Positions 26,121 to 35,766 of a DNA stretch of 64,000 bases are shown one piece after another. Position numbers and translations under genes: made by a program. Under the pieces are notes generated by a model. That model made no database searches. It saw only the letters and a program-made list of their open reading frames with translations, and was not told the origin of the DNA. The number at the start of each line of letters is the position of its first letter. The first letter of the stretch is position 1. Location of the stretch: positions 1,984,001 to 2,048,000 of the forward strand of contig NZ_CP020738.1 of assembly GCF_002097715.1 (NCBI RefSeq), in the 5' to 3' direction. The DNA is from Burkholderia ubonensis subsp. mesacidophila. GTDB taxonomy: Bacteria > Pseudomonadota > Gammaproteobacteria > Burkholderiales > Burkholderiaceae.

Positions 26121-26441
26121 TCACAGATAGCTGCAGACGTAGTCGAGCGTTTCGAGCACGTCGATGTCGAAACGGCTCTTGCCCGGCACCGAGAACGACT
26201 CGCCCGCGCCGTAGGTCTGCCATGCGTCGCTGCCGTCGAGCTTCACGCGGCACTTGCCGGCCTGCACTTCCATCAATTCGGGCGCGTCCGTGCCGAAGTT
26301 GAGCGCGCACGGCAGGATCACGCCGAGCGTCTTGCGCGTGCCGTCCGGAAACAGCACGGTATGCGATACGCACTTGCCGTCGAAGTAGACATTGGCACGC
26401 TTGACGACCGACACGTTGTCGAATTGGGTTGCACTGGTCAT
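26121..26441 (-). CDS. ppnP: Pyrimidine/purine nucleoside phosphorylase
   Basis: A 106-residue cupin-type protein of the PpnP (DUF1255) family. It cleaves nucleosides with phosphate to free bases and ribose-1-phosphate. Typical segments are present: [25 protein letters not shown] and [14 protein letters not shown], then [24 protein letters not shown] at the end. The ATG at 26441 gives the family's usual length; the longer frame upstream is not conserved-looking. It is convergent with the small exported protein and stands upstream of a LysR gene on the same strand. It is cytoplasmic. Confidence 0.9.
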   Translation of the reverse strand: MTSATQFDNVSVVKRANVYFDGKCVSHTVLFPDGTRKTLGVILPCALNFGTDAPELMEVQAGKCRVKLDGSDAWQTYGAGESFSVPGKSRFDIDVLETLDYVCSYL

Positions 26442-26625
26442 GTGACGCCTCTGGTTGCTGGATCTGAAAGTTGGCGATGGATTGGAAATCGGCCGGTGCC
26501 GCCGGCCGGCCGCTATGATACCGGCTCGCCGGCCGCGCACGGAAATTGCGCCGGGCCGCCGTTCATCATGCGATCCGAATTCTGAGGATTGCTTGGCAAT
26601 CTGCGTTGACTCATGAACGGCCCGT

Positions 26626-27528
26626 TCACCGCAACCCTTGCCTGCGCGCCGAATCGCGCAGGCAATCGAGCAGCATCGATGCCGCCGGCGTGAGCGGACT
26701 GTCGCGGCGCGTCACCACCTGCACCGACACCGCCGGCAGCCGGTCGCGGATCGGCAGCACTACGAGCCGGTCGCGCGCCCAGTCCACGTCGAGCAGTTGC
26801 TCCGGCATCGCCGCAAGCAGGTCGGAACCCATCATCAGGCTATGTGCGAGCCCGAAGCTCGGGCACTCGACGATGCGCGACGGCACCGGCAAACCGTGCG
26901 CGACGAAGCAGTTGAACAGCGCCTGCGTCGAGCTTTCCGGCGACGGGTTCATCAGCCAGTCGGCGTCGACGAGCTCGGCGAGCGACGTCGCCGACGCGAG
27001 CGGATGCCCGTTGCGCGCGACGATCAGCGAGCGGCTCGCATACAGCTCCGCGTGATCGAACTCCGCCGCCAGCAGCTCGGGCACGACCACCGCCACCGCG
27101 AAATCGAGCGAGCCGTCGTGCAGCCGCGGCAGCGCGACGCCCGGGAAGCCTTCGATGAAACTCACGCGCGCAACCGGAAAACGCCGCCGGAACGCGCAGA
27201 ATGCATCGGGCAGGATCGTCACCGCGGCGGCCGGCGTGATGGCCGCCGCCACCGAACCCGTGGTCGCGCCCTGCGCCTGCTCGATGTCGTCGCGCGCCCG
27301 CTGCATCTCGGCGACGATCAGCCGCGCGCGCACCTGGAGCTGCTGGCCGAAGCCGGTCAGCTGCACGCCGCGCGCGGTGCGCACGACGAGCGATACGCCG
27401 AGCGCGAGCTCCAGTTCCTTGACCGCCTTGGTCAGCGCGGCCGGCGACACGTTGAGACGGCGCGCGGCCGCGCGGATGCTGCCCTCGTCCGCGACGGTGA
27501 CGAACGCTTTCAACTGATGATATTTCAT
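26626..27528 (-). CDS. LysR-family regulator
   Basis: A 300-residue LysR regulator, with [43 protein letters not shown]. The ATG at 27528 fits the HTH start. It is divergent from the M20 hydrolase gene at 27706 with a 177-base gap. It probably senses the amidohydrolase substrate or product and activates that gene with the MHS transporter behind it. Its effector domain carries no special feature. The HTH branch resembles TsaR/GcvA-like regulators that act on adjacent degradation operons. Confidence 0.88.
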   Translation of the reverse strand: MKYHQLKAFVTVADEGSIRAAARRLNVSPAALTKAVKELELALGVSLVVRTARGVQLTGFGQQLQVRARLIVAEMQRARDDIEQAQGATTGSVAAAITPAAAVTILPDAFCAFRRRFPVARVSFIEGFPGVALPRLHDGSLDFAVAVVVPELLAAEFDHAELYASRSLIVARNGHPLASATSLAELVDADWLMNPSPESSTQALFNCFVAHGLPVPSRIVECPSFGLAHSLMMGSDLLAAMPEQLLDVDWARDRLVVLPIRDRLPAVSVQVVTRRDSPLTPAASMLLDCLRDSARRQGLR

Positions 27529-27705
27529 GGCGATGCGTGATCCGTGGAAACCCGGACACCGGGCCCGGCATTCGATCTCAGGGTGTTCCCTAGCGGCAAC
27601 CGGCGGTGAGCACCAAAGCAATTTATCAGCTTCTGGTAGGCGAAAGAAATTCATATGCTTCGACGTCATATGCGCGTCAAAAGCCCCCACCCCACCGGAG
27701 ACACC

Positions 27706-28887
27706 ATGCAGCCTGCGAACCCCGTCATCCCCGGCATCGCCGCAATTGCGCCCGACCTGATCGACGTGCGCCGCCGCATCCACGCCCATCCCGAACTGGC
27801 GTTCGAGGAAACGCTGACGAGCGATCTCGTCGCCGAACTGCTGGGCGGCTGGGGCTACGAGGTCCACCGCGGCCTCGGCAAGACGGGCGTCGTCGGCGTG
27901 CTGCGCGAAGGGCAAGGCACGCGCACGATCGGCCTGCGCGCCGACATGGACGCGCTGCCGCTCGCCGAAGCCACCGGCCTGCCGTACGCGAGCCGCCACG
28001 CGAACAAGATGCATGCGTGCGGCCATGACGGCCACACCGCGATGCTGCTGTGCGCGGCGCGCCATCTCGCGGCGACGCGCCAGTTTTCCGGCACGCTGAA
28101 CCTGATCTTCCAGCCGGCCGAGGAAAACTTCGGCGGCGCGCAGGCGATGATGGACGACGGCCTGTTCGACCGCTTCCCGTGCGATGCGATCTTCGCGATC
28201 CACAACATGCCGGGCCGTCCGGCCGGCGACATGGCGTTCCGCGCGGGCGCGGCGATGGCGTCCGCCGACCGCGTGACGATCACGCTGCGCGGCGTCGGCG
28301 GCCACGGCGCGATGCCGCACTTCGCGCGCGACCCGATGTCGGCGGCAGGCAGCATCATGGTCGCGCTGCAGACGATCGTCGCGCGCGAGGTCGACGCGCA
28401 GCAGGCGGCCGTGATCACGGTCGGCAGCGTGCAGGCCGGCGAGACGTTCAACATCATTCCCGAGACGGTCGTGATGAAACTGTCGGTGCGCGCGCTGGAC
28501 GCAGACGTGCGCGCGCTGCTCGCGCGCCGCATCGACGCGCTCGCGAAGGGCCAGGCCGAAAGTTTCGGCGTGACGGCCGAGGTCGACTACCACTACGGCT
28601 ACCCGGTGCTCGTCAATCATCCGGAACCGACCGCGTTCGCGACCGACGTCGCGCGCCGCATGCTCGGCGCGGAACGCGTCGACGCCGACACGGCGCCGCT
28701 GATGGGCAGCGAGGATTTCGCGTACATGCTCGAAGCGCGCCCCGGCTGCTACGCGTTCATCGGCAACGGCACCGGCAGCAAGGGCGGCTGCATGGTGCAC
28801 AACCCCGGCTACGACTTCAACGACGACATCCTCGCGATCGGCGCGAGCTACTGGGTCCGCCTGGCCGAAGCCTGGCTCGCGGCCTGA
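27706..28887 (+). CDS. M20-family amidohydrolase (hippurate hydrolase-like)
   Basis: A 393-residue metallopeptidase of the M20D type, which hydrolyses N-acyl amino acids such as hippurate, N-acetyl amino acids or indole-acetyl amino acids. The metal-binding set is visible: HACGHDGHTAM, the AEENFGGAQAM segment with its catalytic Glu, and MGSEDFAYML near the end with the last ligand region. The ATG at 27706 has GGAG 7 bases upstream. It is followed 41 bases later by an MHS transporter that likely imports its substrate, and is divergent from a LysR regulator. The substrate is uncertain. Confidence 0.9.
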   Translation: MQPANPVIPGIAAIAPDLIDVRRRIHAHPELAFEETLTSDLVAELLGGWGYEVHRGLGKTGVVGVLREGQGTRTIGLRADMDALPLAEATGLPYASRHANKMHACGHDGHTAMLLCAARHLAATRQFSGTLNLIFQPAEENFGGAQAMMDDGLFDRFPCDAIFAIHNMPGRPAGDMAFRAGAAMASADRVTITLRGVGGHGAMPHFARDPMSAAGSIMVALQTIVAREVDAQQAAVITVGSVQAGETFNIIPETVVMKLSVRALDADVRALLARRIDALAKGQAESFGVTAEVDYHYGYPVLVNHPEPTAFATDVARRMLGAERVDADTAPLMGSEDFAYMLEARPGCYAFIGNGTGSKGGCMVHNPGYDFNDDILAIGASYWVRLAEAWLAA

Positions 28888-28928
28888 CGGTCCTTCATCA
28901 CGCGCGCTCGCGCTCATCGGGGATTTGC

Positions 28929-30242
28929 ATGGAAACGTCCGCTCTTGCTCTCGCCGGCGCGCCGGCCGACGCGCGCGCCGCCGCGAAAAAGCGCCGCCTG
29001 ATCGCCGCCGCCGCGGTCGGCAACGCGCTCGAGTTCTACGATTTCACCGTCTACAGCTTCTTCGCGATCCTGATCGGCAAGCTGTTCTTTCCGGTGCATT
29101 CGTCGTTCGGCCAGCTGATGCTCGCCGTGGCCAGCTTCGGCGTCGGCTTCGTCACGCGTCCGCTCGGCGGCCTCGTGATCGGCATGTACGCGGATCGCGT
29201 CGGCCGCAAGAAGGCGATGATCGCGACGCTGCTGCTGATGGCGCTCGGCACCGCGACGATCGCGGTCGCGCCGACCTACGCGCAGGTCGGCATCGCAGCG
29301 CCCTTGCTGCTCGTGGCCGCGCGCCTGCTGCAGGGTTTCGCGTCGGGCGGCGAGGTCGGCGCGTCGACGACGCTCCTGCTCGAACAGGCGCCGCAGCACC
29401 GCCGCGGGTTCTACGCGTCGTTCCAGTTCTCGAGCCAGGGGCTTGCCGCGCTCGCGGGCGCGCTGACCGGCGTCGCGCTCACGTCGATGCTCTCCGCCGC
29501 GCAGCTCGAAAGCTGGGGCTGGCGCGTGCCGTTCGTGATCGGCACGCTGTTCGTGCCGCTCGGCTACTGGCTGCGCCGCACCGTCGAGGAAGCGCCGGCC
29601 GCGGCGCCCGCGCAGCGGGAGCACGTCGCGTCGCTGCCGCTCGCGGACGTGCTGCGCCATCACGGCAAGGCCGTGTTCGCCGGTCTCGGCGTGACGATCG
29701 GCGGCACGTCGATCCACTACATCATCGTGTTCTACATGGCGATCTACGGCGTGCAGGTGCTGCATCTGCCGAGCTGGCTGTCGATGACGGCCGGCTGCGT
29801 CGCGGGCGCGATCCTTATGGTCGTCACGCCGCTCGGCGGCTACCTGTCGGACGTCTACGGGCGCAACCGGATCGTCTGGTGGACGCGCATCGCGCTGATG
29901 CTCGCGATCTATCCGGCGTTCGTCGCGCTGAACCGCTGGCCGGGCGCCACGTCGCTGCTGTCGATCATCGCCGCGCTGTCCGTCGTGCATTCGATCAACA
30001 TCGGCGCGACCGGCGCGATGCTCGGCGAACTGTTCCCGCGCGCGGTGCGGGCGACCGGCGGCGCGCTCGTGTACAGCGTCGGCGTCGCGATCTTCGGCGG
30101 ATTCGCGCAGTTCTTCGTGACGTGGCTCATTGCGGCGACCGGCAATCCGCATGCACCCGCATGGTATGCGATCGGCTGTGGGGTGCTGACGCTGCTGGCG
30201 CTGCGGTGCATGGACGAGAAGGCGGGGAAGGCGCTCGACTGA
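28929..30242 (+). CDS. MFS transporter, metabolite:H+ symporter (MHS) type
   Basis: A 437-residue inner-membrane symporter with twelve helices. MHS hallmarks: AAAVGNALEFYDFTVYSFFAILIG at helix 1, RPLGGLVIGMYADRVGRKKAM in the first loop, and LGELFPRAVRATGGALVYSVGVAIFGGFA late. MHS proteins import organic acids, amino-acid derivatives and similar compounds with protons. It lies directly behind the M20 hydrolase, so the pair probably forms an import-and-hydrolyse unit for an acyl amino acid. A bidirectional terminator separates it from the convergent porin gene. Confidence 0.9.
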   Translation: METSALALAGAPADARAAAKKRRLIAAAAVGNALEFYDFTVYSFFAILIGKLFFPVHSSFGQLMLAVASFGVGFVTRPLGGLVIGMYADRVGRKKAMIATLLLMALGTATIAVAPTYAQVGIAAPLLLVAARLLQGFASGGEVGASTTLLLEQAPQHRRGFYASFQFSSQGLAALAGALTGVALTSMLSAAQLESWGWRVPFVIGTLFVPLGYWLRRTVEEAPAAAPAQREHVASLPLADVLRHHGKAVFAGLGVTIGGTSIHYIIVFYMAIYGVQVLHLPSWLSMTAGCVAGAILMVVTPLGGYLSDVYGRNRIVWWTRIALMLAIYPAFVALNRWPGATSLLSIIAALSVVHSINIGATGAMLGELFPRAVRATGGALVYSVGVAIFGGFAQFFVTWLIAATGNPHAPAWYAIGCGVLTLLALRCMDEKAGKALD

Positions 30243-30255
30243 TGCGCCGCACATG

Positions 30256-30292
30256 AAAAAAGGGCTTCGGCATCCACTGCCGAAGCCCTTTT
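30256..30292. terminator. Bidirectional terminator between MHS transporter and porin
   Basis: Stem GGGCTTCGGCA (30262-30272) and TGCCGAAGCCC (30278-30288) around TCCAC, with an A run before and a T run after. It serves both convergent genes. Confidence 0.9.
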
Positions 30293-30316
30293 GCGTATCG
30301 CTTGCGTCCCGCGCGG

Positions 30317-31420
30317 TCAGAACGTATGCATCATCCCGACATACGCGCCCGTCTGCGACTCGCCCGCCAACGGGCTCGTACTCGGCGTCGCGTCGCGCGG
30401 CGTCGCCAGCAGCGAGAAGTTCGAATTGCCGCCGTTGCGCACGTACGCGACGGTGCCGTACAGGAACGTGCGCTTCGACAGGTTGTACGTCGTGCCGAGC
30501 ACGTACATCATCGCGTGGCCCGACGGATCGTGCGACGCATCCGCGTTGCCGTCGCCGACCTTCACGTAATAGCCGCCGCCCGTCACCGCCCATTGCGGAT
30601 TCGCGATCCAGGTCGCGCCGAGCCAGTAGTGATCGGCGCGATCGGGGACGCCGGCCGGGCTGTCCGGCGCCTGGTAATGCGTATACGCGCCCTGGATCTT
30701 GAACTGCGACACCTTCACGTTCGCGCCGACGAAGTATTCGCGCGAGCTCGAGAAGATGTTGCTGAACTTGCCGTTGCTGTCACGCAGCTCGTCATACATC
30801 CCGCGCACGTCGAGCAACGGCGAGTGGTACGAGATCATGATCCCGTCCGAGCGGCCGAAGTCGCCGGGCGCGCCGTAGTTGAAGCCGCGCGACTGGTTGC
30901 CGAACGCATACTGCGCCTGCACGTCGAAACCGCCGATCACCGGGCTGTGATATTCGATGTTGTTGCTGGTCTGCTGCCAGTTGCGGCCGCGCACGAGCGA
31001 CGCCGACGAAAACGCCTGCTGCACGAACGGGTCGAATTCCCACACGCCGTCGCTGTCGATGAACAGGTTGCGGCCGGCCTGCAGCTGGCCCCAAGTATTG
31101 CTCTTCAGGCCGACATACGCGCGCCGCGACCACATCCGCCCGCCGCCCGTCGTGCCGTTCATCACCTGGAACGCCGTCTCCAGGTTGAAGACCGTCGACA
31201 GCCCGCCGCCGAGATCCTCGACGCCCTTCAGGCCGAACATGCTGGTGCCCCAGTCGCCGCCCTCGGCGCTGAAGCGCGACTTGCTGCCGTTCGGCGTCGC
31301 GATGTGGTTCAGGTACTCGACGCCGCCGTCGACCCGGCCATACAGCGTGACGCTCGTCTGCGCGCTTGCGGCCGCGGGCACGGCCGCCGCCATCAGCAAT
31401 GCGATTTGTTTGAATTGCAA
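30317..31420 (-). CDS. Outer-membrane porin (Burkholderia Gram-negative porin type)
   Basis: A 367-residue trimeric porin of the OmpC-like betaproteobacterial family. The signal peptide (LQFKQIALLMAAAVPAAASA) is followed by QTSVTLYGRVDGGVEYLNH, the typical first strand, and the protein ends in GMMHTF with the C-terminal Phe needed for outer-membrane insertion. The start is TTG at 31420 with GAGGGGG 7 bases upstream; a longer frame has no better start. No plug domain is visible. It passes small hydrophilic solutes. The neighbour in the same direction is a DoxX protein. The substrate preference is unknown. Confidence 0.93.
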   Translation of the reverse strand: MQFKQIALLMAAAVPAAASAQTSVTLYGRVDGGVEYLNHIATPNGSKSRFSAEGGDWGTSMFGLKGVEDLGGGLSTVFNLETAFQVMNGTTGGGRMWSRRAYVGLKSNTWGQLQAGRNLFIDSDGVWEFDPFVQQAFSSASLVRGRNWQQTSNNIEYHSPVIGGFDVQAQYAFGNQSRGFNYGAPGDFGRSDGIMISYHSPLLDVRGMYDELRDSNGKFSNIFSSSREYFVGANVKVSQFKIQGAYTHYQAPDSPAGVPDRADHYWLGATWIANPQWAVTGGGYYVKVGDGNADASHDPSGHAMMYVLGTTYNLSKRTFLYGTVAYVRNGGNSNFSLLATPRDATPSTSPLAGESQTGAYVGMMHTF

Positions 31421-31476
31421 GGTATTGCCCCCTCGAAGTCTCGACCCTACGACGCGCGCCCCATGCGCGCGCCCGG

Positions 31477-31896
31477 TCAGCCGCGATCGATCGAAAAGCG
31501 TCCGGGGCCGGCCGCGCAAAGCGCGAGCAGGCCGCCGGTGATTGCGATGTTCTTGTAGAAATGAATCATGTTGTTCATCTGTTCGCCGCCCGTCATCGTC
31601 CAGTAGCGGTGCCCGATGAACGCGGCGCCGATCGTGTAGAGCCCCAGCAGCAGCGCGAGCGGACGCGTCAGGAAGCCGACCAGCAGCGCGATGGCGACGA
31701 CCAGCTCCATCACGACGGCGATCGCCGCCGAGATGATCGGCGCCGGGGCGCCTATGCTGCCCATGTACGCGATCGTGCCGGAGAAATGCATCAGCTTCGG
31801 CCAGCCGAACAGGATGAACAGGATAACGATCAGGATGCGGGCAAGCAACAGCAGCACATCGCGCTGGGACGCGAGAAAGGATTGTCTCGGTGTCAT
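31477..31896 (-). CDS. DoxX family membrane protein
   Basis: A 139-residue inner-membrane protein with four helices of the DoxX/SURF4 type (LLLLARILIVILFILFGWPKL, APIISAAIAVVMELVVAIALLVGF, LALLLGLYTIGAAF and a last one near IAITGGLLALCA). Family members are thought to take part in respiratory-chain or redox-protein assembly. The ATG at 31896 starts just before the first helix. It lies just upstream of the porin gene on the same strand (56-base gap) and may be co-transcribed with it. Confidence 0.85.
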   Translation of the reverse strand: MTPRQSFLASQRDVLLLLARILIVILFILFGWPKLMHFSGTIAYMGSIGAPAPIISAAIAVVMELVVAIALLVGFLTRPLALLLGLYTIGAAFIGHRYWTMTGGEQMNNMIHFYKNIAITGGLLALCAAGPGRFSIDRG

Positions 31897-32068
31897 GATG
31901 TCGATCAACGAATGCGATGCGCGGCGGCCGCGCATCGGCGTGTCAATGAACCAGGACGGACGGCGACGCGCGTCGCCCGTCCCGCTCAACCACCTCGCAT
32001 CGGGGCGCCGCCCGATGTGCTGCGCGCCCTCCTCTCGAGAAAGTCCGAGCGCTGTCGTCGCGCGCCGC

Positions 32069-33346
32069 TCAGCGCAGTTTCGCGACGTCCTGCTCGGTCA
32101 CCTTCGCCGCCGGATTGCCGAACTGCCCGGTCAGGTAGTTGGCGAGCGCGGCGATCTGCGCATCCGACAGCTCGTGGCGGAACGCGGGCATCCCGACGTC
32201 CTCGCTGCCGGCCTTGCGCTGCACGCCGTTCAGGATCACCTGCACGAGGTTGGACGGATTCGGCGCGCCCACCGTCGAGTTATGGAACAGCGACGGATAG
32301 TAGCCGTCCGGCGTGCCCTTGCCCTGCATCTGGTGGCAGCTCGCGCAGTTGCCGAGGTACAGGCGCGCCGGATCGATGCCCGACGACGCGAGCGCGACGC
32401 CGCGCAGGCGCAGGCCGTCCTCGGCGGGCTTGCCCCACGTGGAGCGCGGCTGCTTGACGCTGCTGTCGGCGACCGCCGGCACGGTGCGGATGTATGTCGC
32501 GATCGCGCCGATGTCCGCGTCGGTCATCTTCGAGAAGCTGTGCTCGACCGCCTCGGCCATCGGGCCGGCCGCCTGCGCGACGCCCGGCACGCTGCCGGTG
32601 CGCAGGTACTGGACGAGTTGCGGCTGCGTCCAGCCGCCGATCCCCGCGTTCGGGTCCGACGTGATGTTGTAGCCGTCCCAGCCCGCGAGCACCGAGCCCG
32701 ACAGGAAGCTGCCGCCCGTCTCGTCGAGCGACTTCTCCTGCATCGCGATGCCGCGCGGCGTGTGGCACGTGCTGCAGTGCGCAAGGCCCTGCACGAGATA
32801 CGCGCCGCGGTTCCATTCGACGCTCTGCGACGGCTTCGGCTGGTACGCGCCGTCCTTCAGGAACAGCCAGTTCCAGATCTTCAGCGGCCAGCGCATGCCG
32901 AGCAGCGCGGGGATCTCGTTCTTCGGCGGCGCCTGCTTGACCGGCTCGACGCCGTGCATGAAGTACGCGTACAGCGCCTTCACGTCGTCGTCGCTGACCT
33001 TCGCGTACGACACGTACGGCATCGCCGGATACAGATTGCCGACATGCTTCGACTCGCCGTGGCGCACCGCGCGCTCGAAGTCCTCGAGCGTCCAGTTGCC
33101 GATGCCGGTGTCCGGATCGGGCGTGATGTTGCTCGTGTAGATCTTGCCGAGCAGCGGCACCGGCATTCCGAGCCCGCCCGCGAACGGCTTGCCGCCCTTC
33201 GCGGTGTGGCAGGCCATGCAGTCGCCCGCGACTGACAGGTATTCGCCGCGCTTGGCGAGCGCCGCGTCGGCGGCGTCGGCCGCGCGGGTCAGGCCGGGCA
33301 ACGCGAGGCAGCCGGCCAGGAGGAAGGAGAGAGTATGTTTCAGCAC
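32069..33346 (-). CDS. FAD-dependent glucose dehydrogenase, cytochrome c (beta) subunit
   Basis: A 425-residue periplasmic triheme cytochrome c, with CMACH, CSTCH and CASCH as the three heme sites. The signal peptide is MLKHTLSFLLAGCLALPGLTRAADA. It is the electron-transfer subunit that passes electrons from the FAD-bearing catalytic subunit to ubiquinone. From memory its length of 425 is exactly that reported for the beta subunit of the B. cepacia FAD-glucose dehydrogenase. The start is GTG at 33346, 2 bases after the stop of the alpha gene, with AAGGAAG as ribosome site, so it is translationally coupled. Gluconate dehydrogenase cytochrome is an alternative reading of the family. Confidence 0.92.
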   Translation of the reverse strand: MLKHTLSFLLAGCLALPGLTRAADAADAALAKRGEYLSVAGDCMACHTAKGGKPFAGGLGMPVPLLGKIYTSNITPDPDTGIGNWTLEDFERAVRHGESKHVGNLYPAMPYVSYAKVSDDDVKALYAYFMHGVEPVKQAPPKNEIPALLGMRWPLKIWNWLFLKDGAYQPKPSQSVEWNRGAYLVQGLAHCSTCHTPRGIAMQEKSLDETGGSFLSGSVLAGWDGYNITSDPNAGIGGWTQPQLVQYLRTGSVPGVAQAAGPMAEAVEHSFSKMTDADIGAIATYIRTVPAVADSSVKQPRSTWGKPAEDGLRLRGVALASSGIDPARLYLGNCASCHQMQGKGTPDGYYPSLFHNSTVGAPNPSNLVQVILNGVQRKAGSEDVGMPAFRHELSDAQIAALANYLTGQFGNPAAKVTEQDVAKLR

Positions 33347-33348
33347 GG

Positions 33349-34962
33349 TCAGACTTCCTTCTTCAGCTGGTCGGACATCCGCAGCGCGAGCGCAGCGATC
33401 GTCAGCGTCACGTTCACCGTGCCGACGGTCGGCATCGTTGCACTGCTCGAAATGAACAGGTTCGGATGGTCGAACGTGCGGCAGTCCTTGTCGACGACCG
33501 AATCGCGCGCATCCGCGCCCATGATCGTCGCGCCGGTGATGTGGTTGTTCGGCGCGAACTCGTCGTTGAACACGACGTCCGTGCCGCCCAGCACCTGCGC
33601 GGCGGTCGCGTAGACCTCGCGCGTATGCACCGCGCCGCGCTTCACGTAGTCGTCGATCGCATAGGTGATCTCCGGGCGCGGGATGCCGATCGCGTCGGTC
33701 GCCGTCTTGCTCGGCACGATGCGGTTCTCCGGCTGCGGCAGGATTTCGTGGAAGCAGTCGAACTGCACGTAGCGCGCGGAACGGTCGCGGATCTGCGCAT
33801 CGAGTTCGTCGTGCTTCAGCAGCTTGCCGGCCTTGAAGATCTTCTGCGTTTCCTGGTCGACCCGCGAGATGTTCGACAGGTGGATCTTCTTCCCCGCCTC
33901 GGTCGCGCGGAACGGGCCGTCGCGGAAGCCGATCAGCGACGTCATTTCCTGCGGGCCGCGGCCCGGCCACAGCTTCTCGCTCGCGTAGAACGACACGCCC
34001 GTGCCCGGGTGGTCCATCAGGTTGCGGCCGACCATGTCGGAGCTGTTCGCGACGCCTTTCGGGAAATCGCGGTTCGCGGACATCAGCAGGATCTTCGGCG
34101 TCTCGATGCCGTTCGCCGCGATCACGAAGAACTTGCCTTCGACGCGGTGGTCGGCGCCCGTCTTGTCCTTGTAGATCGCCGCGACGATGCGCTTGTTCGC
34201 GCCGGTTTCCAGCTTGTAGACGACCGCGTTCTCGATCAGCTTCGCGCCGGCCTGCTCCGCCTTCTCGACGTGCACGATGCCGTTGTACATCGCGCCGATC
34301 GGGCAGATCGGCATGCAGTTGTTGTTGCCGCAACAGGTCGGCCGGCCGTCGTACGGGCGGCTGTTGCGCGCAACCGGCTCGGTCACCACGTGGTACTTCG
34401 GATCGTGGTTGTTGAGCGCCGTCTTGATCGTCTTCTCGTTGTACGACAGCGGCAGCGGCGGCATCGGATACGGCTCCTTGCGCGGCGAGTACAGGTCTTC
34501 CTCGGGGCCCGGGCCCCACACGCCGAGCTCTTCCTCGGCGCGCTGGTAGTAGTGCTCGAGATCGTCGTACTGGATCGGCCAGTCGCGGCCGACGCCGTAC
34601 ACGGTCTTCAGCTTGAAGTCGTTCGGGATGAAGCGCCATGCGGACGCGGCCCAGTGCCACGTCGTGCCACCCACCGCGCGGATGTACTGCGAGTTGAACT
34701 TGTGCTCGCCCTTCAGGATCAGGTAGTCGTTCGGCGGGCCGTACTCCGGATGCGGCGCCCACGGGCTCGACGGGTACGGCGCCATGAAGTCCATCTTGTC
34801 CGCCTGGTTGCGGAAGCGCTCGACGATTTCCCAGCGCGGCATGCGCGGGCCGGCTTCCAGCAGGATCACCGACTTGCCCGCCATCGCGAGCTGATGCGCG
34901 ACGATCGCGCCCGCGACGCCCGACCCGACGACGACGACGTCGGCTTGTTGTGTATCGGCCAT
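33349..34962 (-). CDS. FAD-dependent glucose dehydrogenase, catalytic (alpha) subunit
   Basis: A 537-residue GMC-type flavoprotein that oxidises glucose to gluconolactone in the periplasm. It has the Rossmann FAD motif VVVVGSGVAGAIVAHQLAMAG near the start and the GMC end (DHPNLFISSSATMPTVGTVNVT). The Cys cluster CCGNNNCMPICPIGA matches the motif shown to hold a 3Fe-4S centre in the B. cepacia enzyme. The whole protein reads almost the same as my memory of that enzyme, with scattered conservative changes. The ATG at 34962 overlaps the gamma-gene stop by one base (TGATG), so translation is coupled. It has no signal peptide of its own; the gamma subunit carries it through the Tat system. Confidence 0.95.
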   Translation of the reverse strand: MADTQQADVVVVGSGVAGAIVAHQLAMAGKSVILLEAGPRMPRWEIVERFRNQADKMDFMAPYPSSPWAPHPEYGPPNDYLILKGEHKFNSQYIRAVGGTTWHWAASAWRFIPNDFKLKTVYGVGRDWPIQYDDLEHYYQRAEEELGVWGPGPEEDLYSPRKEPYPMPPLPLSYNEKTIKTALNNHDPKYHVVTEPVARNSRPYDGRPTCCGNNNCMPICPIGAMYNGIVHVEKAEQAGAKLIENAVVYKLETGANKRIVAAIYKDKTGADHRVEGKFFVIAANGIETPKILLMSANRDFPKGVANSSDMVGRNLMDHPGTGVSFYASEKLWPGRGPQEMTSLIGFRDGPFRATEAGKKIHLSNISRVDQETQKIFKAGKLLKHDELDAQIRDRSARYVQFDCFHEILPQPENRIVPSKTATDAIGIPRPEITYAIDDYVKRGAVHTREVYATAAQVLGGTDVVFNDEFAPNNHITGATIMGADARDSVVDKDCRTFDHPNLFISSSATMPTVGTVNVTLTIAALALRMSDQLKKEV

Positions 34963-35465
34963 CAGGCTTGCCTCTCGATCGGTTTGTCGGCCCAGAAGCC
35001 GGGTTTGTTGGGGCAATACGAGCGGATTACGAGCGTATCCGACACAACGCCGAACATTAGTGCTTCTTCGTAAGTAATGACGACGTTGTCGACGATGCCG
35101 AGATACCACGCTTCAAGAATCGCGAGCGCGAGCTTCTCCTGGTCGGGGCTCAGCGTGCCCGCGGACAGCGCGCCGGCGAGTTGCGACAGGCTGTCGGCCG
35201 TCTTGAACGAACCCTTCTGCAGCGCCTGCAGCAGGCGCTCGCCGATCACGCGGTTCAGGCCTTGCTTGCCGGTCAGCGATTCGGACAGCGTCATGAACGT
35301 ATCGAGCGGCGCGGCGGCCGGGTTGTCGGCCAGCGCCTTCAGCGCGAGCGAGCCGGTGAGGCCCGCGGCAGTCAGCGCGAGCGCGCCCTGCAGCCATTGG
35401 CGCCGCGTGAGGCCGGCGGCGGCGTCACCTGCGCGACGCGGATGGGGAGTGTTGTCGTTGTGCAT
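34962..35465 (-). CDS. FAD-dependent glucose dehydrogenase, small (gamma) subunit with Tat signal
   Basis: A 167-residue subunit with a twin-arginine signal (LTRRQWLQGALALTAAGLTG) and a cleavage region after ALADNPAAAP. It acts as the hitch-hiker partner that takes the folded alpha subunit across the inner membrane, and is needed for its activity. The family is also called gluconate 2-dehydrogenase subunit 3. Length and place (first gene of gamma-alpha-beta) match the B. cepacia operon. The ATG at 35465 starts the Tat peptide after a short acidic/His stretch. The gene overlaps the next by one base. Confidence 0.93.
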   Translation of the reverse strand: MHNDNTPHPRRAGDAAAGLTRRQWLQGALALTAAGLTGSLALKALADNPAAAPLDTFMTLSESLTGKQGLNRVIGERLLQALQKGSFKTADSLSQLAGALSAGTLSPDQEKLALAILEAWYLGIVDNVVITYEEALMFGVVSDTLVIRSYCPNKPGFWADKPIERQA

Positions 35466-35766
35466 GCTTCCTTCTCTCTGACGCCAGATTCGGGAAAACC
35501 ACTCTTGATATTTCTCAAACTTTGGCGCGGGCCTGAAATGTACGCGCACAAATCGGATCGGACAATCTTTTTATAGTCCATGAAATGTTCCGCAATCCGA
35601 CACAATCGAAATTTCGCCGGATTTTTGTGTCGCCGACACGACAAGTCCGCGATGCCCCGCCTCGTGTCGCGCGCCGGCGACATCCGTCGGACGGATGGGC
35701 GGTCATGCCGGTCGGTTAGAATCGCGTCCAATCAAACAGAACGCTTCCCCCGAGGGCAATCGAGCG
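35466..35766. other. Divergent promoter region (glucose dehydrogenase / alpha-2-macroglobulin)
   Basis: No gene seen. The minus strand has a TATAAA segment near 35571-35576 that could be the -10 for the dehydrogenase operon. GTGTCG-C-CGACAC (35627-35639) is a perfect 6+1+6 inverted repeat of possible operator type. No clear promoter pair for the macroglobulin gene is seen. Confidence 0.5.
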
